Assembly: GCA_004554165.1 (NCBI GenBank)
Contig: SFNQ01000002.1
Coordinates: 1 to 64,000, forward strand
DNA: 64,000 nt
Source: Clostridiales bacterium
GTDB lineage: Bacteria > Bacillota > Clostridia > Christensenellales > CAG-138
Reading direction: 5' to 3'
In this document: piece by piece, positions 34,533-43,108 of the stretch
Position numbering within the stretch: position 1 is the first letter of the stretch
How the letters are laid out: each line of letters begins with the position of its first letter
Program-made: the position numbers and the translations under genes
Notes under the pieces: generated by a model
Database searches by the model: none
Seen by the model: the letters and a program-made list of their open reading frames with translations, nothing else
What the model was told of the DNA's origin: nothing

Positions 34533-35417
34533 ATGCGCACAGAAAAGGTTTTTGTAACAACGAGGGAAGGACGCAGGATGAAGCTGTTGATTCTGCGACC
34601 CGACGGACGGGGCGAAGGAGAAGGCCCTTCCACGGGCGTCCTCTGGATGCATGGCGGCGGGTATGAAACCGGCACCGCGGGCATGGTGAAGTATCTGGGC
34701 AGAGCACGGTCGCTGGTTTTAAAATACGGCGCGGTGGTGTTGAGTCCCGAATACCGCCTGTCCGGGCAGGCCCCCTATCCGGCGGCGCTGGAGGATTGCT
34801 ACGACGCGCTGCTTTATATGAAGAACCATGCGGACGCGCTGGGAATCCGCAGCAACCAGCTTATGGTGGGCGGTGAGAGCGCGGGCGGCGGGCTTGCGGC
34901 GGCGCTTTGCATGTGCGCAAGGGACAGGGGAGAGGTGCGCATTGCGTATCAGATGCCGCTGTACCCCATGCTGGACAACGAGGCAACCGATTCTTCCCGC
35001 GACAACCATGCGCCTGTATGGAATACGAGAAGGAACAACAGGGCCTGGAAGAAGTATCTGGGCGGACTTCACAGCGGCGAAGTTCCTCCCTATGCCGCTG
35101 CGGCCAGACAGAAGGATTATGCTGGACTGCCGCCTGCGTACACCTTCGTGGGAGACGCGGAGCCCTTCTATTGCGAGACCCTTGCCTATATTGAAAATCT
35201 GAAAAGGGCCGGCGTTGCGGCGAACGTGGACGTTTATCCGGGCTGCTTCCATGCTTTTGATCTGCTCTTGCCCTTTTTAAAGGTCAGCCGGCGCGCCATC
35301 CGGAGGTTTGAAGCGCAGTATTGCCATGCGGCGGCGCATTGCTTTGCGGAGCAGCCCCGGGATGCAGAACTGCAGAAAGCGAAACCGGGCGCTGCTCCGG
35401 CTGCCCCTGAGGCTTGA
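34533..35417 (+). CDS. Alpha/beta hydrolase, hormone-sensitive-lipase type esterase
   Basis: The product is 294 residues from the ATG at 34533 behind gaggag; an in-frame GTG at 34449 would add 28 residues without similarity to the fold. Oxyanion-hole motif HGGGY lies near 40, the nucleophile in GGESAGGG near 113-118, the acid in GDAEPFYCE and the His in FHAFDLL near 238. The family hydrolyses short-chain acyl esters in the cytosol. The C-terminal ~35 residues are Ala/Pro-rich and variable. The purA promoter overlaps its stop codon. Confidence 0.88.
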   Translation: MRTEKVFVTTREGRRMKLLILRPDGRGEGEGPSTGVLWMHGGGYETGTAGMVKYLGRARSLVLKYGAVVLSPEYRLSGQAPYPAALEDCYDALLYMKNHADALGIRSNQLMVGGESAGGGLAAALCMCARDRGEVRIAYQMPLYPMLDNEATDSSRDNHAPVWNTRRNNRAWKKYLGGLHSGEVPPYAAAARQKDYAGLPPAYTFVGDAEPFYCETLAYIENLKRAGVAANVDVYPGCFHAFDLLLPFLKVSRRAIRRFEAQYCHAAAHCFAEQPRDAELQKAKPGAAPAAPEA

Positions 35418-35442
35418 CGGTTTTTTAAAATGCGGTTAAGAT
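35414..35442 (+). promoter_or_regulatory. Sigma-A promoter of purA-purB
   Basis: TTGACG (35414-35419), 17 nt, TAAGAT (35437-35442). The -35 overlaps the stop codon of the esterase gene. Predicted start near 35449. Confidence 0.75.
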
Positions 35443-35448
35443 AGAAAA

Positions 35449-35690
35449 GGGTCACCCTCCGGGGCGGCCTGAGATTGTCGAAAAACCCCGGGGTTGATAA
35501 GGGGCCGTAGCACCTTATGTTCCATCCGGCTCTGACGACAAGTGCGTCAGAACGGATGAAAACCCAGAGGTTTTCGTACGTTGCAGGTTTTGCCGCCCGG
35601 GAGCGAATGCGAGAGGCAAAACCTGTGAAAGCTCGAAAAAGCCGGAAAGAGGACAAGGCTAGATACAGCAACAGCAAGGAGGAACACGGA
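35449..35690 (+). ncRNA. Structured leader RNA of purA-purB, candidate cis-regulator
   Basis: About 240 nt with five helices: CCGGGG/CCCCGG (35459-35491), ATAAGG/CCTTAT (35497-35518), CATCCG + TCTGACG pairing with CGTCAGA + CGGATG (35523-35558, 13 bp), AAAACC/GGTTTT (35559-35574) and CAGGTTTTGCC/GGCAAAACCTG (35584-35625, 11 bp). The binding site aaggagg at about 35676 is outside the helices. There is no terminator U-run, so any control would be translational or through stability. The loop of the last helix contains GCCCGGGAG. No class could be assigned. Confidence 0.5.
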
Positions 35691-36968
35691 ATGTCGATTT
35701 GTGCCATAGTGGGCGTGAACTGGGGTGATGAGGGCAAGGGCCGTATGGTGGACCTGCTGGCGCAGCAGTATGATATTGTGGTGCGCTATCAGGGCGGAAG
35801 CAACGCGGGCCATACGGTCATCAACCAGTATGGAAAATTCGCTCTGAACCTGATGCCCTCGGGCATCTTCCGTCCGGAGGTGGTTAACATTCTCGGCAAC
35901 GGCACGGTGATCGATCTTGAGCACCTGTGCGGCGAAATCGACGGCTTACAGGCAGCGGGGATCGAAGTTAGCCCCGACCGCCTGAAGATCAGCAACCGGG
36001 CCATCATCGTGTTTCCCTTCCATAAAGAACAGGACGGGCTGGAGGAGGCCCGCCTCAAGGACGCCAGATACGGCTCCACAAAGCGCGGCATTGCGCCGGT
36101 GTATAGCGACAAGTACCAGAAAAAGGGCATACAGTTGGGCGATCTGCTGCTGCCCGACCTGTTTGAAAAGCGTCTGAAAGCGCTGCTCGAATGGAAAAAC
36201 CTGACCCTGACCGGCGTGTACGGCGCCAAAGCCCATTCCTTCCAGCAGACCATGGACTGGGTGGAGCGCTTCGGTTCCCGCCTGAAACCGTATATCTGCG
36301 ACACCGGCAAATACCTTTACGAGGCGCAGGGGCAGGGCAGGAGCATCCTCTTTGAAGCGCAATTGGGCGCGCTGAGAGATCTTGAGCTGGGCATTTATCC
36401 CTTCACCTCCTCTTCGGCGCCGCTTGCAGCCTATGCGCCGCTGGGCGCGGGTGTGCCCGGCCTGCGGGTAGAACGGGTGGTGGGCGTCGTGAAGGCGTAC
36501 TCCACCTGCGTGGGCGAGGGCCCCTTTGTTGCCGAGTGGCAGGGCGGGGAGGCGGAGCGCCTGCGGGAAGCCGGCGGCGAATACGGCGCGGCCACCGGCC
36601 GGCCGCGCCGCGTCGGGCCCTTTGATCTGGTGGCCACCCGGTATGGCGTGCGGCTTCAGGGCGCGACGGATATCGCGCTGACCAAGATGGACGTGCTCTC
36701 CTATATGGACCGCATCCCTGTCTGCACCGCCTATCGCCTTGCAGGCGGCCAGGTGACGGAGGAGTTTCCGTTTACGCCCCTGATGGACGGCGCCGAGCCC
36801 GTGATCGAATACCTGCCGGGCTGGAAGCAGGATATCTCGAAGGCGCGCAGCTTTGCGGCTCTGCCGAAGGAGGCGCAGGACTATGTACGCTATATCGAAG
36901 CGCGGCTGGACTGCCCCGTAACCTACGTTTCCGTAGGTCCCGGCCGGGACGAGATCATCTACCGCTGA
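35691..36968 (+). CDS. purA: Adenylosuccinate synthetase
   Basis: Converts IMP, aspartate and GTP to adenylosuccinate, the first step of AMP synthesis. The product is 425 residues from the ATG at 35691 (aaggagg). The N-terminal signature GVNWGDEGKGRMVD and GGSNAGHTV are intact, as are KRGIAPVYSDK and FEAQLGALRDLELG. The C-terminal GATDIALTKMDVLSY segment, which binds guanine, is present. purB starts 14 nt after its stop, so AMP synthesis from IMP is encoded as one unit. Confidence 0.98.
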   Translation: MSICAIVGVNWGDEGKGRMVDLLAQQYDIVVRYQGGSNAGHTVINQYGKFALNLMPSGIFRPEVVNILGNGTVIDLEHLCGEIDGLQAAGIEVSPDRLKISNRAIIVFPFHKEQDGLEEARLKDARYGSTKRGIAPVYSDKYQKKGIQLGDLLLPDLFEKRLKALLEWKNLTLTGVYGAKAHSFQQTMDWVERFGSRLKPYICDTGKYLYEAQGQGRSILFEAQLGALRDLELGIYPFTSSSAPLAAYAPLGAGVPGLRVERVVGVVKAYSTCVGEGPFVAEWQGGEAERLREAGGEYGAATGRPRRVGPFDLVATRYGVRLQGATDIALTKMDVLSYMDRIPVCTAYRLAGGQVTEEFPFTPLMDGAEPVIEYLPGWKQDISKARSFAALPKEAQDYVRYIEARLDCPVTYVSVGPGRDEIIYR

Positions 36969-36982
36969 GAGGGGGCGCGCCT

Positions 36983-38413
36983 ATGGCAAGGGACAGCTAT
37001 GAATCCCCCCTGTGCGGCCGGTATGCGTCGGAACAGATGCGGCGCATCTTTTCTCCGGACAGGCGCTACGGCACATGGCGCAGGCTGTGGGTCGCGCTGG
37101 CGCAGGCGGAGCATGCGCTGGGCTTGCCCGTTACGCAGGAGCAGGTGGAGGAACTGCGGGTGCATGTGGACGATATCGATTATGAAGCCGTCGCAAAAAA
37201 GGAGCGGGAGAACCGGCACGACGTGATGGCCCATGTCCATGCCTACGGGATCGCCTGCCCGGGCGCAAGGGGGATCATTCATCTCGGGGCTACCAGCTGC
37301 TTTGTTACGGACAATGCGGACATCATCCTGTATCGCGAGGCGCTGCGCCTTGTGCGGAAAAAGACGCTGGCGGTGATGGGGAATCTTGCGGATTTTGCCA
37401 GGAAATACAGGGCGCTGCCCGCTCTGGGGTACACCCATTTTCAACCCGCCCAGCCTGTGACGGTGGGTAAGCGGGCCTGCCTGTGGCTTCAGGATTTTGC
37501 GCTTGACCTTGAGGAACTGGATTTTGTGCTTTCCAGCCTGCGGCTGCTGGGCAGCAAGGGAACGACGGGCACGCAGGCCAGCTTTCTCGCCCTGTTCGAC
37601 GGTGACCATGAAAAGGTGCGGCGGCTGGACGGCATGATTGCAGAGGCCTTTGCTTTTCCCTCCTGCTTTCCCGTCGCCGGACAAACCTATCCCCGGAAGC
37701 TGGACAGCCGCATCCTGAACCTGCTGTCCTCCATTGCCCAGAGCGCCTATCGCTTTGCGGGCGATTTGCGCCTGTTGCAGCACATGCGCGAGGTGGAGGA
37801 GCCGTTTGAGAAAGGACAGGTGGGCTCTTCCGCCATGGCATATAAGCGCAACCCCATGCGTGCAGAGCGGATCTGTTCGCTCTCGCGCTATGTCATGGCA
37901 AATGCGCTGAACGCGCCCATGACCGCCGCAGCCCAGTGGCTGGAACGGACGCTGGACGACAGCGCCAACCGGCGCATTTCCCTGCCGGAAGGCTTTCTGG
38001 CCGTGGACGGGATTCTTGACCTCATGCTGAACGTGACCGACGGGCTGACCGTATACCCGGCGGTGATCGAAAAGAACCTGATGGAGCAGCTCCCCTTTCT
38101 TGCCACGGAGAACATCCTGATGGCCGCCGTAAAAAACGGGGGCGACAGGCAGGCGCTGCATGAGGTGATCCGGGTCCATTCCATGGAGGCGGCAGCCCGC
38201 ATGAAGCAGGAGGGCGCCCCCTGCGATTTGCTGGAGCGCCTGGCTGCGGACGGACGCTTGGGCCTGTCCATGGCGCATCTCAGGGACGTGCTGAACCCTG
38301 CGGATTATATCGGCCGCTGTCCGGAGCAGGTGGACGAATATCTTTCGGAGGTGGTGGACCCCCTGCTCCGCCGGGAAGGGGCGGAGCGCCTTTCGGCCCG
38401 GATTGAGGTGTGA
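36983..38413 (+). CDS. purB: Adenylosuccinate lyase
   Basis: Splits adenylosuccinate to AMP plus fumarate, and SAICAR to AICAR. The 476-residue product of the fumarase/aspartase fold has the signature SSAMAYKRNP near 282-291 and the conserved HLGATSCFVTDN and GYTHFQPAQPVTVGKR segments. Start: ATG at 36983 after gaggggg. Co-transcribed with purA; a terminator follows. Confidence 0.98.
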   Translation: MARDSYESPLCGRYASEQMRRIFSPDRRYGTWRRLWVALAQAEHALGLPVTQEQVEELRVHVDDIDYEAVAKKERENRHDVMAHVHAYGIACPGARGIIHLGATSCFVTDNADIILYREALRLVRKKTLAVMGNLADFARKYRALPALGYTHFQPAQPVTVGKRACLWLQDFALDLEELDFVLSSLRLLGSKGTTGTQASFLALFDGDHEKVRRLDGMIAEAFAFPSCFPVAGQTYPRKLDSRILNLLSSIAQSAYRFAGDLRLLQHMREVEEPFEKGQVGSSAMAYKRNPMRAERICSLSRYVMANALNAPMTAAAQWLERTLDDSANRRISLPEGFLAVDGILDLMLNVTDGLTVYPAVIEKNLMEQLPFLATENILMAAVKNGGDRQALHEVIRVHSMEAAARMKQEGAPCDLLERLAADGRLGLSMAHLRDVLNPADYIGRCPEQVDEYLSEVVDPLLRREGAERLSARIEV

Positions 38414-38871
38414 GCGCGAAGAAACAGGATTGCACCCGGGCTATGCAGGCTCGATTTGTGTCGGCAGCAGAGGCCCGTATGCGTTACAAACCGTCCTTCG
38501 GGCCGTAGCCCTCGGGCTTTTGCCGTAGACGCTTTTTCTTTCCGAAGCGCAATCCCCCAGTGGGGGCAAGCCATCGACACCCAGCCACCGAAACCAAAAT
38601 GCACATAAAAACCATAGCCCTGCGCTCCGGCAGGGCTTTTCGATAATGCAGGCGCGCTGGCCTTTTTTTGATGTTCCGGCACGATGACGGCGCAGAAAGA
38701 CTGCTTCTCAGCGCACAAACTGCGCCGCGCCCGCTTGAAAGCGTACCGCGACAGGGCAAGGGGACGACGGGGACGCATGCCGCGCGCCAAAGGGGCATAC
38801 AAAGCATGCCGCAGCAAAGGCGCCTGCGGGAGAAGAACCGGCTGGATCCGGATGCCGGCGGGCGCAGGCCC
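38414..38871. other. Intergenic stretch between convergent purB and GNAT genes
   Basis: Contains the purB terminator and a ccccc/ggggg hairpin near 38555-38567. The open frames on the minus strand have an Arg/Ala/Ser-rich composition and no start signal; no gene is supported. Confidence 0.4.
38616..38643 (+). terminator. Terminator after purB
   Basis: Stem agccctgc/gcagggct (8 bp) with a GC-rich loop and a T4 tail. Confidence 0.7.
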
Positions 38872-39378
38872 TCAATCGATTTCGTACAGGTCGAGCTGTA
38901 AGCGCTTTCCGCTTTCTGTACGCACTTCCTCGCGCCGCACAACCGTTCCGCCGAGACGCTGCGCCAGTCGCACACTGGGCAGGTTGGCGCAGTCCGTCTC
39001 GTAGGCAAAGCGGACGTAGCCCTGCCCGCGCAGAAAGTCCAGCAGCGTGCATAGCGCTTCAGCGCCATAGCCTTTGCCCTGATGCGCGGCAGAGATCCAG
39101 AGCCCCAGCTTTGGCGTATCGCCCCAGAGGTTGTGCGCCTCCACGCTGCCGAGAAGCTCGTCCTCCGGCGTGACCGCAAGGCGGATGAAACTCAATCGCG
39201 CCTGCTCGCGCAGCCAGCAGGCATGAAAATAGTCCGCAGCCTGCCCGATGTGAGCGAAGGGTTCCGCCATCTGGTGGCGCGTGACGTTCCGATCGAATGC
39301 GCGAAAGTAATCCGAAAGATACCGCGCCTGAAGTGGCACGAGCCGCAGACGCTCCGATCGCAGCTGCGACGTGTTCAA
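38872..39378 (-). CDS. GNAT family N-acetyltransferase (RimJ/RimL-like)
   Basis: The 168-residue product has the acetyl-CoA-binding segment HQGKGYGAEALCTLLDF near 99-115 and the typical RimJ/L end NLPSVRLAQRLGG. The substrate is unknown (ribosomal protein N-terminus or an amino acid derivative). The start is uncertain: a TTG at 39378 has no good binding site, whereas a CTG at 39390 overlapping the methyltransferase stop codon sits about 8 nt after ggaggag and would give four more residues. Translational coupling with the upstream methyltransferase gene is likely. Confidence 0.85.
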   Translation of the reverse strand: MNTSQLRSERLRLVPLQARYLSDYFRAFDRNVTRHQMAEPFAHIGQAADYFHACWLREQARLSFIRLAVTPEDELLGSVEAHNLWGDTPKLGLWISAAHQGKGYGAEALCTLLDFLRGQGYVRFAYETDCANLPSVRLAQRLGGTVVRREEVRTESGKRLQLDLYEID

Positions 39379-39389
39379 AATCCATTCGT

Positions 39390-40628
39390 TCAGGGCTCCG
39401 GCTCCTCCAGCGCAAAGAATGCCTGCCGCCCCAGCGCATCCACCACCTGAAGTACGGGCGGCATATCGAAAGGAAGCGCATAGCGCTTGGGCAGATTCGG
39501 CATCCAGTCTGCGATGCAGGGCAGGAAGCGCCCGCCCTCCGCCTTGCCCAGCGCAAGATAGACAACGGGCTGGCCGCTGTCAAACCCTGCCGCATCCACA
39601 GAGACGCATAAGCCCCGTTTTTCCCGCAATAGCGTACAGGAGAGCGAAACGGCGGATTCATCTGCGGCGGCCGGACCATAGCAGAGCAGCAGAGCGTCCT
39701 CGGATGACGCGCCCGTGGCGGCGCCGGACAGGGGCAGCGGCTTTGTGCTCCGGGCACGGAGCTGTCGCTGCCGGAGCGTATAGAGCGCGGCCGGCGAGGC
39801 ATCCACGGCGACGAAGCGCCGTCCCAGCCGGCTTGCCACGGCCGCAGTCGTGCCGCTGCCGGAAAACAGATCCATGACAAGGTCGCCCTCCCGGGAGGAG
39901 GCGAGGACAATGCGCTCCAGCAGGGCCTCCGGCTTTTGCGTGGCGTAGCCGACGCGCTCCCGGTCCTTCTGCTGCAAGTGCTCGATGTCCGTCCACACGT
40001 CCGAGGGATAGACCGGCGTATCCTCATAATACGTATAGGTCTTGCCGCCGGAGCGGATGGAGAAGCAAACGCGGCCATCCTCGTCCACAAAACGTTTCAT
40101 GTGGTTGCGCCGTTCCGCACCGCGGGGCTTGCCCACGGCGGAGATGTTGAAATAGACCCTGCTGCTTTTGCGGTAGAAAAGGATGTTGTCGTGCTTTCGA
40201 GGATAGCGACGGGTACTGCGGCCCCCGGTTTTATAGCTCCAGATGATCTCGTTCATAAAGTGCTGCCTGCCGAAGATTTCATCCAGCAGCAGACGGAGCT
40301 GCGCGCTCATGCGGTAGTCGATATGCAGGTATAGCGCGCCCGTGGGCGAGAGCAGCTCGCGGCAGCCCTCAAGGATGGTCCGCATCCAGCCGAGGTATTC
40401 CGCTTCCGGCCGCGTATCCGAAAATATGGGGATGGAGAGACGTTTTCCTCCCCGCGGGAGTTTGAGATGGAACACGTCGCCTGTGCCGAAGGGCGGATCG
40501 AGGTAGATGAGCTGCACTCTGCCGCGGTAGTCTGCAAGCAGCGCGGGCAGCGCGTCCTCTGCGCGCGAAAGCAGAAAGCGGCCCGGCCCGCCGTGCGGGT
40601 GCAGCTCCTCGGAGCAGTGAATGCGCAT
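39390..40628 (-). CDS. DNA adenine/cytosine-N4 methyltransferase without a restriction partner
   Basis: The 412-residue product has the catalytic motif DPPF at 44-47 before the SAM-binding motif DLFSGSGTT (near 250), the order of beta-class amino-methyltransferases. The TYTYYEDTPVYPSDVW and TQKPEALLERI segments are typical of DNA modification methylases. The ~130 C-terminal residues after the core look like a family-specific extension. No endonuclease, specificity subunit or helicase lies nearby, so it is an orphan enzyme, perhaps with an epigenetic role. Start: ATG at 40628 behind ggagg. The GntR regulator lies upstream on the same strand. Confidence 0.9.
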   Translation of the reverse strand: MRIHCSEELHPHGGPGRFLLSRAEDALPALLADYRGRVQLIYLDPPFGTGDVFHLKLPRGGKRLSIPIFSDTRPEAEYLGWMRTILEGCRELLSPTGALYLHIDYRMSAQLRLLLDEIFGRQHFMNEIIWSYKTGGRSTRRYPRKHDNILFYRKSSRVYFNISAVGKPRGAERRNHMKRFVDEDGRVCFSIRSGGKTYTYYEDTPVYPSDVWTDIEHLQQKDRERVGYATQKPEALLERIVLASSREGDLVMDLFSGSGTTAAVASRLGRRFVAVDASPAALYTLRQRQLRARSTKPLPLSGAATGASSEDALLLCYGPAAADESAVSLSCTLLREKRGLCVSVDAAGFDSGQPVVYLALGKAEGGRFLPCIADWMPNLPKRYALPFDMPPVLQVVDALGRQAFFALEEPEP

Positions 40629-40646
40629 AGGGGATCCTCCAACGCT

Positions 40647-41300
40647 TCAGCGATTGTCGGTTACATGCGATGCAACGTGGATGTGGTGCTGGGCGCAGCG
40701 CTTGGCGCGCTCGGCGTCGTGCGCTTCCAGCGCTTCATAAATCTCGCGGTGCTCCGTGAGCGACACCGGCGCGCGGCCCTCCACAGTGAAGGAACTCAGC
40801 CGGCGGGCACGGATGATATGATGCAGATTCGTCAGCAGGTTGCGGATGGCGCTGCTGCGGCAGGCCTCGTAGATGATCTCGTGGAATGCAGTGTCCAGAC
40901 GGACAAGATGCTCCACGTCGTTGCGCTGCGTGTACAGTTCCATGAGAAGGAGCGTCTCCGTCATCGCATCCAGCTGTTCCCGGGTGATGCGCTCCGCCGC
41001 CCAGTAGGCGGCCTGCCCTTCCAGCAGGGCGCGGATGGTATAAATATCGGAGATGTCCTCCGCCGTAATGTCCCGCACCATCACGCCGCGGTTGGGCAGA
41101 GATATGACCAGATCCTCGCGCTCAAGCTGCTTGAGCGCCTCGCGTACAGGGGTACGGCTGACGCCGAGTTCCTCGGCAATCTTCATTTCAATGAGCAAAT
41201 CGCCCGCTCGATAGCGGCCTTCCGTGATATCCGTATATACATGATGGTACACCATATCGGAAAGCGAAGCAAAATCCTTCGCATCATAATAGGTCGTCAT
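40647..41300 (-). CDS. GntR family (FadR/FCD type) transcriptional regulator
   Basis: The product is 217 residues from the ATG at 41300 (aaggag). The winged-helix N-terminal domain shows IAEELGVSRTPVREALKQLE, the GntR recognition region. The C-terminal FCD domain has the metal-binding Asp/His set (DTAFHEIIYEAC, and LTEHREIYEALEAHD with the late His). Such regulators respond to organic acids or sugar acids. Just downstream on the same strand are the DNA methyltransferase and acetyltransferase genes, 18 nt away, which may be co-transcribed. The effector is unknown. Confidence 0.93.
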   Translation of the reverse strand: MTTYYDAKDFASLSDMVYHHVYTDITEGRYRAGDLLIEMKIAEELGVSRTPVREALKQLEREDLVISLPNRGVMVRDITAEDISDIYTIRALLEGQAAYWAAERITREQLDAMTETLLLMELYTQRNDVEHLVRLDTAFHEIIYEACRSSAIRNLLTNLHHIIRARRLSSFTVEGRAPVSLTEHREIYEALEAHDAERAKRCAQHHIHVASHVTDNR

Positions 41301-41315
41301 AACGAAAACTCCTTC

Positions 41316-41366
41316 TATACTCAAGTTTACTCTGTTGCAGAGAGAAAAACAAGTCATTTCGTATAC
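41316..41366 (-). promoter_or_regulatory. Promoter and possible operator of the GntR gene
   Basis: On the minus strand TTGTTT, 17 nt, TAAACT precedes the gene (about 41352-41324). The GTATAC core at 41361-41366, flanked by atttc and aaat, is a near-palindrome of the kind bound by FCD-type GntR proteins, and lies just upstream of the -35. Confidence 0.4.
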
Positions 41367-41396
41367 AAATAAACCTTCTGTTTGTCCAACGGCGGA

Positions 41397-41404
41397 CATA
41401 TAGT
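41397..41404 (+). promoter_or_regulatory. Possible sigma-E -10 element of the spoIIIA operon
   Basis: CATATAGT resembles the sigma-E -10; the predicted start is a few bases before the ggagg binding site. Similar to the element before spoIVA. No clear -35. Confidence 0.4.
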
Positions 41405-41427
41405 GTGTTGAACGGAGGACATGCAGC

Positions 41428-42399
41428 ATGGAACAGCAGGATTGGCGGCGGGCGGTATTGCCCTGCCTGCCGGACAGCATCCGGGATATGCTTGCCTGCA
41501 TACCGGAAGAAGCGCCTCTGGAGGAAATACGCCTCCGGGCGGGACAGCCGCTGGAGCTCCGCTTCTCCGGCTATGACCGCCTTGTCTATGCGCCGGGCGG
41601 AAAGCCCGCCGTCACATCAGCGGACTGCGAGGAGACGCTCCGGCGAATTTCCGAGCATTCGATCTATGCCTGGGAGGAGGAGCTGCGGCAGGGCTTTGTT
41701 ACCCTGCCGGGCGGTTGTCGCGTCGGTCTTTGCGGGCGCGCGGTGACGGGTCGGACCGGAATTTTGCGGCTGTCCGATATTACGGGGCTCTGTATCCGCA
41801 TTGCACATGCCTGCGAGGGGGCGGGGGAGGCGCTGCTGCCATACCTCGCCGACGGGGCGGGCAGGCTCGCGTCCACACTTATCGTCTCTCCGCCCGGTGC
41901 GGGAAAGACGACGCTGCTGCGGGATATTGCCCGTCTTTGCTCCTGCGGCGCGCCGGGGCTTGCGCCCTGCCGCGTCTGCGTGGTGGATACGCGGTACGAG
42001 CTGGCGGGCTGCGTACGCGGGGAGCCGCAGTTTGACCTTGGACCGAGGACAGATGTGTTGTCCGGCTGCGGCAAGGCCGAGGGCATACGCATGATGCTGC
42101 GGGCCATGTCGCCGGAGCTTATCGTTGTAGACGAGCTGGGGACGCCTCTGGATATTGCGGCCGTTCTGGAGGCGGCGGGCAGCGGGGTGCGAGTGCTTGG
42201 CGGCATGCACAGCGGCTCCGCCGCCATGCTGCAAAAGCGTCGCTCGCTTTCGGCGCTGCTGTCCTCGGGCCTGTTTTCGCGCTATGTGATTTTGAGCCGC
42301 AGGCAGGGGCCCGGCACGGTAGAGGGCGTGTTTGACCATGCGCTGCGGCAGCTTGTACTGCGGGAGGAAGCGACATGCAGAAAATCCTTGCCATCCTGA
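41428..42399 (+). CDS. spoIIIAA: Stage III sporulation protein AA, secretion-type ATPase
   Basis: The cytosolic motor of the SpoIIIA-SpoIIQ channel in the mother cell. The 323-residue product has Walker A SPPGAGKTT near 153-161, a Walker B-like LIVVDELG, and the conserved EEIRLRAGQPLEL and FVTLPGGCRVGLCG segments. First of eight closely packed spoIIIA genes; overlaps spoIIIAB by 25 nt. Confidence 0.97.
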   Translation: MEQQDWRRAVLPCLPDSIRDMLACIPEEAPLEEIRLRAGQPLELRFSGYDRLVYAPGGKPAVTSADCEETLRRISEHSIYAWEEELRQGFVTLPGGCRVGLCGRAVTGRTGILRLSDITGLCIRIAHACEGAGEALLPYLADGAGRLASTLIVSPPGAGKTTLLRDIARLCSCGAPGLAPCRVCVVDTRYELAGCVRGEPQFDLGPRTDVLSGCGKAEGIRMMLRAMSPELIVVDELGTPLDIAAVLEAAGSGVRVLGGMHSGSAAMLQKRRSLSALLSSGLFSRYVILSRRQGPGTVEGVFDHALRQLVLREEATCRKSLPS

Positions 42400-42890
42400 T
42401 CGTGTTTGCACTGTGTACCGCGATGGGAATGAAAAGCGCCGCGCGGCTCCAGAGCCGGGCGAAGCTGCTCAGCGCACTCGTCCTGTCGGTCCGGCGCTTC
42501 ATGATGGCCATGGAGTATGAGAAAAAGCCGCTGTACCGGATTGCGCAAAACCGCGCGTATGGCCAGGTGCAGGCTCTGTGGGATGCCTTTGGCGCAGGGC
42601 TGGCCGCAGGCAAAGCGCCTGCGGACGCTTTTGCGCAGGCCATGGCGCAGGCGGATGAAGCGGTGCGCGGTTTTTTGTCGCTGCGCAGGGAGGAACGGCA
42701 GCTTCTTCTGGAGTTTGCGGGAACACTTGGCGGAACGGATCTCAAGACCCAGCGCGCGGGCGCGGCGCTGCTGACAAGCCGGCTGGAGGAGCTGGCGGAG
42801 ACGGCGCAGCGCGAAAACAGCGTCAAGGGGCGGGTCTACCGGACGATGGGGATGCTCTGCGGGGCGGCGGTTGCAATCTTAATGCTGTAG
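42375..42890 (+). CDS. spoIIIAB: Stage III sporulation protein AB
   Basis: The 171-residue product, related to GspF-like platform proteins, has membrane segments at both ends (about 1-20 and 155-171) and a helical middle containing LGGTDLKTQ, a conserved element of the family. Overlaps spoIIIAA; spoIIIAC follows 11 nt downstream. Confidence 0.95.
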   Translation: MQKILAILIVFALCTAMGMKSAARLQSRAKLLSALVLSVRRFMMAMEYEKKPLYRIAQNRAYGQVQALWDAFGAGLAAGKAPADAFAQAMAQADEAVRGFLSLRREERQLLLEFAGTLGGTDLKTQRAGAALLTSRLEELAETAQRENSVKGRVYRTMGMLCGAAVAILML

Positions 42891-42901
42891 CGGGGGAAAG
42901 C

Positions 42902-43099
42902 ATGGAAGTGGATATTCTGTTTAAAATTGCCGGCGTGGGCATTATTACCGCAGTGGTGACGCAGCTGCTCAAACAGACCGGCCGCGATGAGATGTCGATG
43001 ATCGCCACCATTGCGGGGCTGATCATCGGTCTGCTCATGGTGCTGGGCATGATTGAGGAACTGTTCGACAGCGTGCGGCAGGTGTTCAAGCTCTATTGA
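42902..43099 (+). CDS. spoIIIAC: Stage III sporulation protein AC
   Basis: 65 residues with two transmembrane helices (about 5-24 and 34-52) linked by the conserved KQTGRDEMS loop. Length and sequence are typical of the family. Confidence 0.96.
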   Translation: MEVDILFKIAGVGIITAVVTQLLKQTGRDEMSMIATIAGLIIGLLMVLGMIEELFDSVRQVFKLY

Positions 43100-43108
43100 G
43101 GAAAAGCC

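Noticed and set aside
35449..35690. T-box or TPP riboswitch before purA
   Set aside because: There is a CCUGAGA-like heptamer, but the rest of the TPP core and the T-box antiterminator sequence are absent.
38305..38817. Minus-strand open frames in the purB-GNAT gap
   Set aside because: No binding site, Arg/Ala/Ser-rich composition, and overlap with the purB end and its terminator.
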